Shown here: positions 46,458 through 55,973 of the stretch, piece after piece | How the letters are laid out: each line of letters starts with the position of its first letter | Position numbering within the stretch: position 1 is the stretch's first letter | NCBI GenBank assembly: GCA_029255685.2 | Contig: CM055319.2 | Location: 8,728,747 to 8,792,746 of the forward strand | Length of the DNA stretch: 64,000 bases | Direction: 5' to 3' | Source: Silene conica | Taxonomy: Eukaryota; Streptophyta; Magnoliopsida; Caryophyllales; Caryophyllaceae | Made by a program: the position numbers and the translations under genes | Notes under the pieces: model-generated | What the model was told of the DNA's origin: nothing | Databases searched by the model: none | Seen by the model: the letters and a program-made list of their open reading frames with translations, nothing else

Positions 46458-46583
46458 CTATTTATTTGCATTCTCCTTTTAATGAGCTTAAAAGCATCCT
46501 TCGGATGATATTTTGGGGTTGATATTCCTTGTGTACCAGTTATTCTTTAGTTAAGGGTTTTCCCCTTTTTTGTTCAAAAAAAC
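46458..46583 (+). other. 3' terminus of the LINE split by the solo LTR
   Basis: It continues the RNase H C-terminal region of 39750-40146 and ends with GGGTTTTCCCC and a GTTCAAAAAAAC tail, as in plant L1 elements. Confidence 0.6.
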
Positions 46584-46589
46584 AGAATT

Positions 46590-47420
46590 GTTTTTTCACA
46601 TACGGATTTTACTCATTTACATACACTTTTTCATAAAGTTTTCACATCCTACTCTTTTTGTTAAATATAGTCAAAACAACTCTTTATACATCTATCTTTC
46701 CTTAATATTGGATCTAACTACTTGAAAACTTAAGCAATTGATTATAATTCTCCAATTAGTGAAGCAATGTTGCTTATTAGCGATCATTAAGTCGTTTTAT
46801 TGAAGGTATTAACCATTTTTATTGAAATTGATTACCGACGTTATTGATTAGGGTTAAGATTTATGGGTGGTGAATGACACATGTGGTTAACGGTAGTTCA
46901 GGCTATTTGCGGTTTTAAAGGGTGGTCAGCGTCGGATTTGTGGGCTGGGGTTGTTAGATGGGACAGGGAGGTGAACGGAGATCTGGTTAGATGGAAATAG
47001 TGGTGACCGTTTGTCGACGGTGGGTAAAGGAGGTGTTCGATGTCGGGGTTTTCGTTGTAGGTTGTTGATTAGGACAAGGGGTTGTGAACAGAGGTCAGGT
47101 GGTAACGAGGTCGTCGGCGTCGAGGCTAACAGAGTGCTTGGCATGCTAGTATGCTACGGTGTTTCATTTGTTTTGATTTTTCTTTTTTTTTTCTTATTCT
47201 TGATTAATTTATTTTGAGTTTTCTTTATTAATTGGTTCAACTTAGTGAACAAAGTATCTTGTTGATTGATTGATGTTGGTTGATTGGTGTTAGTAATTTG
47301 GTGGTTGAAGAAGATGAAAAAAGGAAGAAAAAAAATCAAATGAATGAGGGAGGGAAAAAATGATAAGGGTAGTATGGTAAAAAGCGTATGTAAAAGAGTA
47401 AAATTCGTATGTGAAAAAAC
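46590..47420. mobile_element. Long-TIR DNA element (831 bp), possibly Mutator-like
   Basis: The left end GTTTTTTCACATACGG (46590) continuing for about 45 bp is the inverted repeat of the right end, whose last bases are CGTATGTGAAAAAAC (47420). No clear 9-bp target duplication is present (AACAGAATT against ACGTCTCAA), so the superfamily is tentative. The core (46840-47140) is markedly GC-rich relative to the neighbourhood and may be captured host sequence, but no protein is recognised. Confidence 0.65.
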
Positions 47421-47487
47421 ACGTCTCAAAAAAATCACAAATTTGTAGTTTTTTAGAAATTATTTTTGCTGTGTGTTTAATCTCTTA

Positions 47488-48244
47488 CTAGTTTTACGCC
47501 CGTGCAAGAATGCACGGGTTGAATTTTATTAAAATGAAAAAATTAATGAGTTCAATATCTTTAATAAAAATATTATTTAAGTATTATAGTTTTATCGATT
47601 TAAAAACTGAAGAGCAATTAGATACTTAACTTAGACGTAAGCAAAAACAACGCATTAGCTCGACATTATAAATATACACAAATTTATTTAGGACGACGCC
47701 ATCTGTTTAAGTTTAGGAAGGGTCAAATATATATGTAGGATAATAAGATAAAAGTAAAATATTTGTCCTATATACCATGAGAAGTAGAACTGGTCCGTTT
47801 TAAACATAATACGGATAGTAGCTGATAAAAATATATATATATAGATATGAAAATATATTTGCTGTTTAAATGTTAAGTTTCTAACCATCGTAATTAACCC
47901 AAATTATTATTGGTTCGACTCTCCTACTACCCAAAAACAATTCGACCATAAAATATATTTTTTGTTTTTTGTTTTTCAGATTTTTTTTGGACCGTTCTAT
48001 ATCCTATTTTATTGAAATGTTGTATACTGTTATTTATATTTTCGATGAACAATAATTTGATCGTATCGTATTTTACTATGACGAAATGTAATACTGCAAT
48101 CGATTATGTAATTAGGGATGATAATTCTGAATTTAGGAGTGAAAGAAATTAAATCAAAATAAAAGTTAGTGGGTGGTTTTTTTTTTCCGTATGTGAAGGA
48201 ACCAATCAAAACCACTTAAATTCTATTCCTTTTATATGGATAGA
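47488..48244 (-). mobile_element. Non-autonomous Helitron (757 bp)
   Basis: On the minus strand the start is A|TCTATCCATATAAAAGG at 48244. The end is hairpin CCCGTGCA...TGCACGGG (47499-47518), then CTAG at 47488-47491 with flanking T. It shares the 5' and 3' signatures of the Helitrons near 9-14 kb. Confidence 0.8.
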
Positions 48245-48944
48245 TTCTCTATAAAATTGATGTTTTGAATTAATGAATTTATATTATCCATGGCTAACTT
48301 TTTTTTGAAATTGGTTATAAAAATTGAAGCGGATAAACCGGTGTACAATTCCAGTTGGCATAATCAGAAAAACCGATTAACCGAATTAATCCGAATCAAA
48401 CTCCGCGTATAAAAAAAAGCAATTTTTAAAACCGGCGGGGATAACCGGTTGTACACCAACTGCTATGGGCACCCTGATAAATTGAGAAAGTCAAAAACGC
48501 GGAATTGTTTCCCGTTAACATTTTGTTCCCCGCCTAACTGAACAACTTTATAGAATCCCCTCCAAGAAACTCAGCTCACCCTCACAGTATCGAAATTTTT
48601 CACACTCCCATCAAACCTTTCTTTAAAACACACGCGCACGCGCACACTAATTAACAACATATCAAATTGCTTACGCTATTTCTTCGACTTTCTTCTTCTG
48701 CTACTATAATGCCGGAAATGTACGTATTAAAGTACGCATCACTCTTGATTAATCTAATCGCTGTCTTTCAAACAATTATATCAACTAACCCAGGTTTTCA
48801 AGCAATTTTGCATGATTTGCTTTTGTGTTTTTTTCGAAATTATCACTGCGCTCTTATATGGAAATTTTTCATCATGTTTTGTCGTATTCGTAATCGATCA
48901 TATGAATGATTTTTGTGTGTTTTAACGCAAATCTGAAGAACAGA
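48245..48944. other. Gene-proximal or decayed region with small palindromes
   Basis: Inverted words AAACCGGTGTACAA (48337) and AACCGGTTGTACACC (48443) bracket about 100 bp. A pyrimidine-rich, CT/CA-rich stretch (48560-48700) resembles a plant 5' leader and is followed by ATGCCGGAAATG at 48710, but the frame soon leads into AT-rich sequence. Confidence 0.35.
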
Positions 48945-49680
48945 GCTAGCAAATGCAGCTAGTTTAGAGAGGAACTTGAAGATGATGAAGATTTGTTCGA
49001 GACGATCTATAAACGTATTTTTTTAAACTCACATCGCCTCGGTTAATTTGAAGTTGCTGATATTTTTGAGCTAGAATTTATGTTGCTTAGTTGCAAAATT
49101 TGTAAATTTTGAACTTATCGATTTTCTTAGAACTTAAATGCTTGATTTTCAAGTTACTTATATTCTTAGAGGTTGAATTATGTTGTTTAGTTGCTTAATT
49201 TGTTTGATTTTATTATTTAAGTTCAATACGCGAATTTTAATCCACAAGTTCATCTGACGTTTATTTCTCTTGTATTGTTATTGTGTATAAATGTAATTTA
49301 AGTAAGTTTTATGTTGAGTAAGTTTTAGGGAAAACTTAATTAATTTTCTGTTATAATGTATCGTGCTGTAAGTTTTGTAATATACTCAAGTTTCTGAGAT
49401 AAATTCAGTAATATTGCAAAATTCACTCTGAATTCTGCTCGCAGATACATAGGAATTCATTTATGATGTTGAGGATGATGAGAATGGTCCTATGCAAATC
49501 CGTGTGTTTTTGGAAGTTTACGATCCAAATGATGTTAAAAATCATCTGGTTAGTACACTTGATTATGAGGTGTGCATGACTCTTGAAGATTGCGAGCAGT
49601 TACCAAATATGGTTTTAGAAGTCATTGGGTAAGATGAAGTCCCAAATCCATGTGAGATCTTTTATGAAACAAGCGTGAAT
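48945..49680 (+). pseudogene. Possible remnant host gene, unrecognised
   Basis: Two exon-like stretches are visible: FREELEDDEDLFETIYKR at about 48965-49018, and an open segment after a CTCGCAG acceptor (49443). The latter encodes DVEDDENGPMQIRVFLEVYD and on to TLEDCEQLPNMVLEVIG before a stop at 49630. Codon use and acidic, ordered composition look protein-like, but I recognise no domain. It could be a decayed gene or captured exons. Confidence 0.35.
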
Positions 49681-50258
49681 TGAGCAATTCGTGGATACGT
49701 CAGTATGCCAACATCGTACAAATCCCTTATTACAAAAACTGATCGCGTTCTTGTTGGGTGGCCACGCAACTTAATTTAGTTTCACCCTTTTTCAAGTAAC
49801 CACTATCTTCTAATATTAAACACAAATTATAGTTTTCACCATAATTTTCCAAAATTATGTTAACCATTCAATTTACCTTAAATTATAACTATAAATAAAA
49901 TTTTATAAATTTTTATTTTGACAAAATTATTTTAGATTCAATAAATTATATAGCAAAAAATTGGAAACAAAAAAAAATAATAACAATAATCGTGGCAAAT
50001 TACTAATAAACGTAACAATATTTGTGGCCAAATACTAATAATACGTGAGAAACGTTTAATAAATTATGGAAAATATATTTTGACTATATATTATAACAAT
50101 ATATGTAATTGATTAATACAACTTTTTTTTTCTCACAAGACTATTTTACAATAAGTCCCTCTTAAGACGAATATATCCGTCTTAAATTAAGACGGTGATA
50201 TGAAACAATCAGAAATAACAGAATCAGTAAGACAGTTCATCAATTTTGTTATTGAGTT
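49681..50258. other. AT-rich intergenic DNA
   Basis: No gene. A short MITE-like word cluster (CTTAAGACGAATATATCCGT near 50162) is present. Confidence 0.4.
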
Positions 50259-50625
50259 GTTGTGAATAAAAATGGCGGGAAAAGTAGTTTGGAAAGTTGT
50301 TACACTAAGTTGATATAAAAACATGTAATTACCTAGAGTTTTGGCATTCTGTCATTTTGTGTAATATTTCTACTTTCATCAATTCTCTCTGTAATCTTCT
50401 TCCTCAATTATCAATAATACTAATTCGATTCCTTCCATTTCAATTAGGGTTTCCTATTTGTATTTCTACATTCTTCTCGATTAATTTCCTGAACTATAAT
50501 CCAATTCGATAGTATAGTATCAGTGGTATCAGACTTTCCTTTCTGGGATCACAAAAATGCCGCCAAAAAACACAAAAAATACAGATACTGTTAGTGATGA
50601 AGGTTTTAGGGTCGTGGAAGCCATA
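50259..50625 (+). mobile_element. 5' end of a truncated LTR retrotransposon: LTR, primer site, gag start
   Basis: An LTR-like stretch from about 50259 is followed by TCAGTGGTATCAGA (50520 onward), which contains the initiator-Met-tRNA primer site TGGTATCAGA. Next comes ATGCCGCCAAAAAACACAAA at 50557, opening a short gag-like frame (MPPKNTKNTDTVSDEGFRVV) that stops at about 50625. The rest of the element is missing. Confidence 0.5.
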
Positions 50626-50651
50626 TAAGACAAGGTTAAAAGAGTATCAAA

Positions 50652-50989
50652 TCACAAATCATCTCGTGGCCTATCCACGAGGATGCGGTCAAGCCACCGG
50701 ATTAAGTAGTGGTACTCGGTGAGCATGTCAACGAAGCCGCGATGGAGTCGAGATCTACATTGGTAGTAGATCTCATAGGGGTCAGGAATGAGAGGTGAAT
50801 CTTCAATGGTAGCATCAACAAGACTCTCCAATTGATTGATACCTGCAAGTCTTACACCCACTGCATAGCGAACTGATCCAATTTTTCTTTCCTCGACAAC
50901 AGCATCCTCTTCATACACGGCTGCAAAAATGTCTATCGGGGGACGAAATCGTCGTCATCATCTTCATCGTTCTCACCTATTTCACTCAT
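50652..50989 (-). CDS. Unrecognised small acidic protein gene, probably frameshifted
   Basis: ATG at 50989 opens an acidic N-terminus (MSEIGENDEDDDDDFVP). A C run at 50937-50941 puts this out of frame with the rest, which continues as DIFAAVYEEDAVVEERKIGS, GINQLESLVDATIEDSPLIP and HYLIRWLDRILVDRPRDDL. About 110 residues in all if read through. A diverged, broken copy lies at 28520-28880. No known domain is evident; it may be part of a longer spliced gene. Confidence 0.45.
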
Positions 50990-51114
50990 TCTCTATTACA
51001 AACGATTACAGTGGTTGTTAGTGTGACAATTGAGAAAACATAGTTGTACAATTATAGTTCAAGTCATGCTTTTGGTAACAGAATGTTAGGGAACTTCTCA
51101 TTTAGAACACAAAA

Positions 51115-51426
51115 TCATTCACATACAACAGGCCCACACCAGCAGCCCACACACTCCAACGAAGCAAATCAGCATAAAATCAAGAATATCAATCAAAGCA
51201 TAATATATTCATAATCTTAGGAAGTAAATATTGTAATTATGTACACCTCTAGAATCCTTCCTTCTTTAAACTATGTAATCCTCCTATATATATGTAATTC
51301 TACAGCTGAATAATATACAAGCTTTCAAAACAGAAATCTCTATTGTTTTATATGGTATCAACAGCCACCACTCATTCAAAACCTCACAAGTGGTATAGTC
51401 AAAACACTCAAAACTCATTCACATAC
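51115..51426. mobile_element. 288-bp insertion of LTR-plus-primer-site sequence with 12-bp TSD
   Basis: TCATTCACATAC flanks the insert on both sides (51115-51126, 51415-51426). The insert looks like the R/U5 part of an LTR (polyadenylation-like TATATATATG region, GCTTTCAAAACAGAAATC) followed directly by TGGTATCAACAG, a tRNA-iMet primer-site-like sequence. A 12-bp duplication is too long for integrase (5 bp) and suggests LINE-mediated retroposition of a retrotransposon transcript fragment. Confidence 0.5.
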
Positions 51427-51711
51427 CTCAGGGGACGGAGTGATTACAAGAGATCTCTGCAATGAGATCGGGCCTTGAGCAGATGGCCTTTCCAACTTTA
51501 TCTTCTTGAAAGAACAGCCGCTAGCAGGTTTTGAATCATCGTCGCCAATTTTTCTCTTTCCTTTAGCCAAAGCACGACTACTATTACTAGCTTCTTCTTC
51601 CTTGGGATCTTTCAACTTTGGAGCAGCTTCTTCCTTGGGATCATCATCCTGACATATTACAAACCCTTTACAACGTTTACAGCAATGCAATTTGGCAATC
51701 AAAGGAACCAA
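51427..51711 (-). pseudogene. Unrecognised Lys/Glu-rich gene fragment
   Basis: The minus strand encodes a Cys motif (CCKRCKGFVIC), acidic-basic repeats (DDPKEEAAPKLKDPKEEEAS) and KKIKLERPSAQGP. The tail KRKIGDDDSKPASGCSFKKI is paralleled at 52215-52290 (KKGVDDSEPGSSFKKIKSES), so this is a locally duplicated sequence. The reading frame runs into the insertion's direct repeat and ends. It may be a nuclear protein fragment; no family named. Confidence 0.4.
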
Positions 51712-51778
51712 ATTTCTTTTGCTAGACCCGTCTTCCTTTTCATGTCCATTAATTCAGGAATATAAAAGGATTCAAACA

Positions 51779-52190
51779 TGGGAACTTCTTATTTAGGACA
51801 CAAAATCATATTAGGGCTTCAAAGCAGAAGGGTGAAAATAGTTCAGAAGTGTTAGGGGATCAAAGTAGAAGGGTGAAAATAGTTCAAAAGTGGTTACAGG
51901 AGATAAAACAGCCATAATTGCAGATGATGTGCCAGCCATTGGGCTTCACATCCTACTCTCAGATTGACATCCAAAAAAAAGAAAGAAAATAATCCCATAA
52001 TAAGTCCCAGCCATAATTGCAGATGATGTGCCAGCCATTGGGCTTCACATCCTACTCTCAGATTGACATCCAAAAAAAAGAAAGAAAATAATCCCATAGT
52101 AAGTCCCAGCCATAATTGCAGATGATATGCCAGCCATTGGGCTTCACATCCTACTCTCAATTGACATCCAAAAAAAGAATTAATAAGCCC
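51779..52190. repeat. Local duplications and a three-copy 99-bp tandem repeat
   Basis: GGGAACTTCTTATTTAGGAC (51780) repeats GGGAACTTCTCATTTAGAAC at 51090. A 40-bp unit (GAAGGGTGAAAATAGTTCA) is doubled at 51828 and 51869. A 99-bp unit starting CAGCCATAATTGCAGATGAT occurs at about 51910, 52009 and 52108, the third shortened. Confidence 0.8.
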
Positions 52191-52210
52191 AAATTTAAGG
52201 TTGAAGGAAA

Positions 52211-52315
52211 TCATACACTTTCCGACTTTATTTTCTTGAAAGAACTGCCAGGTTCTGAATCATCAACACCCTTTTTTCTGTTTCCTTTAGCCATTTTTTC
52301 AGATTCTTCTTTTAT
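52211..52315 (-). pseudogene. Second copy of the Lys-rich gene fragment
   Basis: The minus strand encodes MAKGNRKKGVDDSEPGSSFK then KIKSES, paralleling 51500-51590. Met at about 52293 gives the cleanest start; upstream frame is inside the 44-bp repeats. Confidence 0.4.
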
Positions 52316-52440
52316 CAGAGTATGTATGTGTTTGATAGAACAGAAGAAGCAAGATTTATCAGAGTATGTATGTGTTTGATAGAATAGAAGAAGCAAGATT
52401 TATCAGAGTATGTATGTGTTTGATAGAACAGAAGAAGCAC
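52316..52440. repeat. Three-copy 44-bp minisatellite
   Basis: CAGAGTATGTATGTGTTTGA starts units at about 52316, 52360 and 52404, nearly identical, ending AGAAGAAGCA. A (CTAA)n-like run follows at about 52486-52516. Confidence 0.8.
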
Positions 52441-53380
52441 TGCCTTGACTTGTATATATAGCAAGTAGATAGTTAATTCATAACAACCTCCTAACTAACC
52501 TAACTAACTAACTATAACTACTTATACTTCTAATATACCCCTACAAACCCTACTACAAAAGACGCAAAAAAGTCAAAGACCCCATGCATAAAAACCTGTT
52601 AAATCTTAAAATAAGAGACCGTTTAATTAACCGACTTTACGAGATATTTGATGTCGGAAAAAAATATTTCAGTTTCTAACTTGTAGCGAGTTCTGAATGC
52701 GGCATTTTTTTTGTTTCAAATCAACCGCATTTATGATATCTTTGATTTGAAAAAAATTGTCGCTTTCGGGACTCATCGTAGTCAAAGGCGTTTTTGCTAA
52801 AAATGAAATTACCATGTAATAAAAATAATAATACACGGGTTACCACGTCGAATATCCCTAAAATAGGTGTGTCTAGACGTCGTATAAGCGTTGGACAATA
52901 AAATAAAATAAGAAAATGCAAAATCTGAAGGAATAAAGTCATACTCCGATATAGAAAAGATTAAGTTGATGACAGGACAATTATTAAGCAATATTTGTCC
53001 AAATAAAAGTGATTTTGTGTTTAGGTTGATATGTTTGACTTGATAACGCGATAATTAAATGAAATAAAAGTCAAAATAAATAAATTTAGTGGTAAAAAAC
53101 TGAAATAATTCAATAAAATAACATAATCGTACTACTGTAACCGAATTGAATATGACCCAAATGAATACAACTCGACCTAAAAAGATAATCTAACCCGTTA
53201 TGACCTAACTTGACCCACTCAAACCCCATCAACTGACATGATGCTACCTATATGGTTCTACGCATAATCTTTAATAAATAAATTGACTTTGACCCAAAAC
53301 AAATTAAGAAACAGAAAACACAAAGGAAATAAAGTGATACTCCGTTGATAGTTTGACTGTTTGAGTAGCTCAATTCCATG
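52441..53380. other. Intergenic DNA
   Basis: No gene seen. 'GACCCA/TGACC' words cluster at 53150-53230 as in other intergenic parts of the window. Confidence 0.5.
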
Positions 53381-54507
53381 ACTCAATCTCTATGTTTTGT
53401 GGAGGATTTTAATTTCGGAGACAACTATTTGCCTATATCATCTGCTAATTGTAAGCTCATCTCTCAAATGTATTTAAGTTCATTTAACTTACTATTTCCC
53501 GTTCCAATCATTTGTTTAGTTTATTAGAATACTCTCCTAAAGAATAAAAAAAGTAAGCAAATGAATGAGGGGGAGATTGTACATCTGTACTTGGTAATAT
53601 TTATGTATTATTGTGGGTATGTTTGCCTATAATGTTTGCTATTGTGGGTGGGTTTCTCAAATACGTTAATTTTGAGATGCTTTTGTTGACATCATAATCA
53701 TTGATTTGCAACTTTAAATGTTAAGTTGTATTCCAGTTTGCTTAGCTATGGAGTTTGACTGATGGGGTTTAGACTTTAGATCTGACTGTCAAGTAGAGCT
53801 TTATTAGTGGCAATGCAATGTTGGTCATCTTTGATGCAGGATTTTAGTTTTGGTCGTCGTTGTCCAGTTTTTCATAACTCTGAACTATCGACTCAACTGA
53901 TTCTTTACGTTTTTTGGAAATTTCACTTAAAAGAAAAGGCAAACTTAAAGAGTGAGGTAAGTAAGTGGAAGTCCTTTTTAATTGGTAAATTTATTTAATG
54001 GTATGCTTGGGGTGTCTAAATTGGGACTTCGTTATTGGGTTAATTTGGTACAAAGCAACAACCTTGTTTATGGCACACTTGGTTAAAGGGTTTCAGTTTA
54101 GTTGAATCACAGAATTTCGTGTTGAGTTGATGTGGTTTCCATTTCAGGAAAGGAGACAAAGACGAAATATTGTTTTTGATTTTGGATTATGATGGAATAA
54201 TGCAAAATGACTCACTGAAGTGGCTTCACTTCTTTTTGGGGTAATGTGGTCAAGTTAGAGTCATTTGATGTGATATCCAACGCAATTTTTATAATGAATC
54301 ACGTAGAGATAATCTCGCTGTGTTGTTAGCACAAGTGTAAGGCAATTACATTAGACCCGTCTTTGCTCCGTTAATTGGGGGAGGCCTCGAGGAGTTGAGG
54401 CACTAAGCTGATGTTGTTAACTTGTTATTATAGTGATGTTGGCAGAGGGTTTACAGATACTGTATGTCCTCATTTTCATTTTCTGACGAAGTTTGCTGCT
54501 TGTGCAG
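53381..54507 (+). promoter_or_regulatory. Putative 5' UTR exon and 5' UTR intron of the gene at 54586
   Basis: CTAATT|GTAAGC near 53448 is a plausible donor. TTGCTGCTTGTGCAG|GATTG at 54507 is a strong acceptor, leaving a 78-nt leader before the ATG at 54586. A 5' UTR intron of about 1 kb is common in plants. The first exon boundary is a guess. Confidence 0.4.
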
Positions 54508-54585
54508 GATTGTGAAAGTGAGAACGCGAATGGGATGATTTTGTTATAGCACTGTTGAGTTACTGAGCACATAATTTACATAGGA

Positions 54586-54897
54586 ATGAAGAAGTGGTCT
54601 GGGGGAACCCTCATTTGTGTTTTATCGTTCATTTTGCTAGTCCGGTATACCATTACTGTTTTGCAGCCATCAAAGCCGACAAAACAGTCAGCTTATGACT
54701 TCTTTAGAAACAATGTGCATAATGAAACTGAGGTGAGCGATACTGGTTTGGTTGCCAAATCTAATACTAGTGAGACTGTGCCAGAAGAGAAGAAACCTTA
54801 TCTTATTGACGTTGAAGGACTAAATGAGCTGTATAATTCTATAAATACAACAAGGCAAGATGGGTTGGAAACATATAATACGGTTATAACAGCTTGA
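54586..54897 (+). pseudogene. N-terminal exon of a GT31-like (beta-1,3-galactosyltransferase) protein
   Basis: The 103-residue frame starts MKKWSGGTLICVLSFILLVR: a short basic cytosolic tail and one membrane anchor (about residues 8-25), a type II Golgi topology. A stem region follows with SAYDFFRNN near residue 36 and KKPYLIDVEGLNELY near 70. This matches, from memory of the family, the start of plant GT31 proteins that add galactose to arabinogalactan proteins. After ITA the frame stops where homologues continue to the galectin-like and catalytic domains, which are not found in the next 500 bp. The copia insertion at 55397 lies beyond. It could be a truncated gene or one whose later exons lie outside the window. 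Confidence 0.5.
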
Positions 54898-55396
54898 TGA
54901 TCTTGCCTTCAAATTCTTCACCTTAGGACTGAACTTTTTCATAACAGCTTGATGATTTTAGGGTTGGAAACCTTGGTAGATTATGGACGCAATTCCAAAA
55001 CATGTATCATTCACGGTTAATAAGAGCTGGTGATCGGATAACAGAGATATTATCTAATGGTTCCCGATTACCATTATATGGAGGAAATTTTTGTAATGTT
55101 CGCAGGTGAAGACTCCTTGTCTTTTTTCCCCCTTATTGATTTAAAATACTATAGTTCTCTACCAATCGTACTTTGCTAATTGCTACCAGTGATCAAAACA
55201 CTAACTGAAAGTCTGAAACGCGTCTGCCATCATCATTATAAGACATCAGGTAGCATATTATATTAAATGAGTCTTTTCGTTGGACTTATCGTTAATAATG
55301 GACTGGTCAAATGTCCAATGCAACAATAGTGTTACACCATTGCCTCCAAGGTTAATGACAATTGAGTCCCTCCCGGAAACAGAATCTTAAGAAAAC
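54898..55396. other. Gene-flanking DNA, no gene recognised
   Basis: ATAACAGCTTGATGAT at 54886 is repeated at 54941. No continuation of the upstream protein or other domain is visible. Confidence 0.45.
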
Positions 55397-55942
55397 TGTT
55401 GGTAATTTAAGAGTAATTACCGGTTCATTTTTCGTAATTTGGGTTTGGTTCAGAGACGGGCGAACTTATAAATAATAAAGTTAGTTCGGGAAGTACGGAG
55501 TGTACACTAGCCTATTATATTATAAGTTCGCGGTATAGTTGCCTTACGAACGACTATGCGAACTTTGGCGCCAAATAATTTATCCGAATAAAACGGATTT
55601 TGGCGGGTGATTTCGAAGAGTTGCGACTCTTCAGAAATCTGACTCAAAACCCCTCCCTTTCCCCTTCATTCTCCTATATATATAGGATGAAATAGATCAG
55701 TAAGAACCCTAGAAAAATTACTGAATATACAAGATCTCGAACAGAAAAGCAAATTGCATATTACTACTTCGAAATTATATCTCTGTTTTCTTGCCAAAAA
55801 TAGAGGAACGCCGTCTTATCTCTGTAGAAAATTCGAAACATCCCAGGCATCAATATAAGGGACGAATTGTTCTATAAGGAAAGCATTTGCGATTCGGTGT
55901 TGTTCATTGTCTTATTTTCTTTCACAGTATATTTACATAACA
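55397..55942 (+). repeat. 5' LTR of the copia element (546 bp)
   Basis: TGTTGGTAATTT ... TTTACATAACA with TG...CA ends. A TATA run (TATATATATA, 55675-55684) sets a likely start near 55710. AATTGTTCTATAAG at 55865-55878 is the exact complement of the leader sequence right after the LTR. Confidence 0.9.
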
Positions 55943-55973
55943 ATCTTATAGAACAATTTTTATATACTGAAAG
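55943..55973 (+). promoter_or_regulatory. 31-nt leader with non-tRNA, self-complementary candidate primer site
   Basis: Between the LTR end and the gag ATG there are only 31 nt and no TGG-starting tRNA primer site. CTTATAGAACAATT (55945-55958), two bases after the LTR, is perfectly complementary to LTR bases 55865-55878, with a G-U pair possible on each side. This is where a primer site should be, and self-priming is known from Tf1-like elements; here it is inference. Confidence 0.55.
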
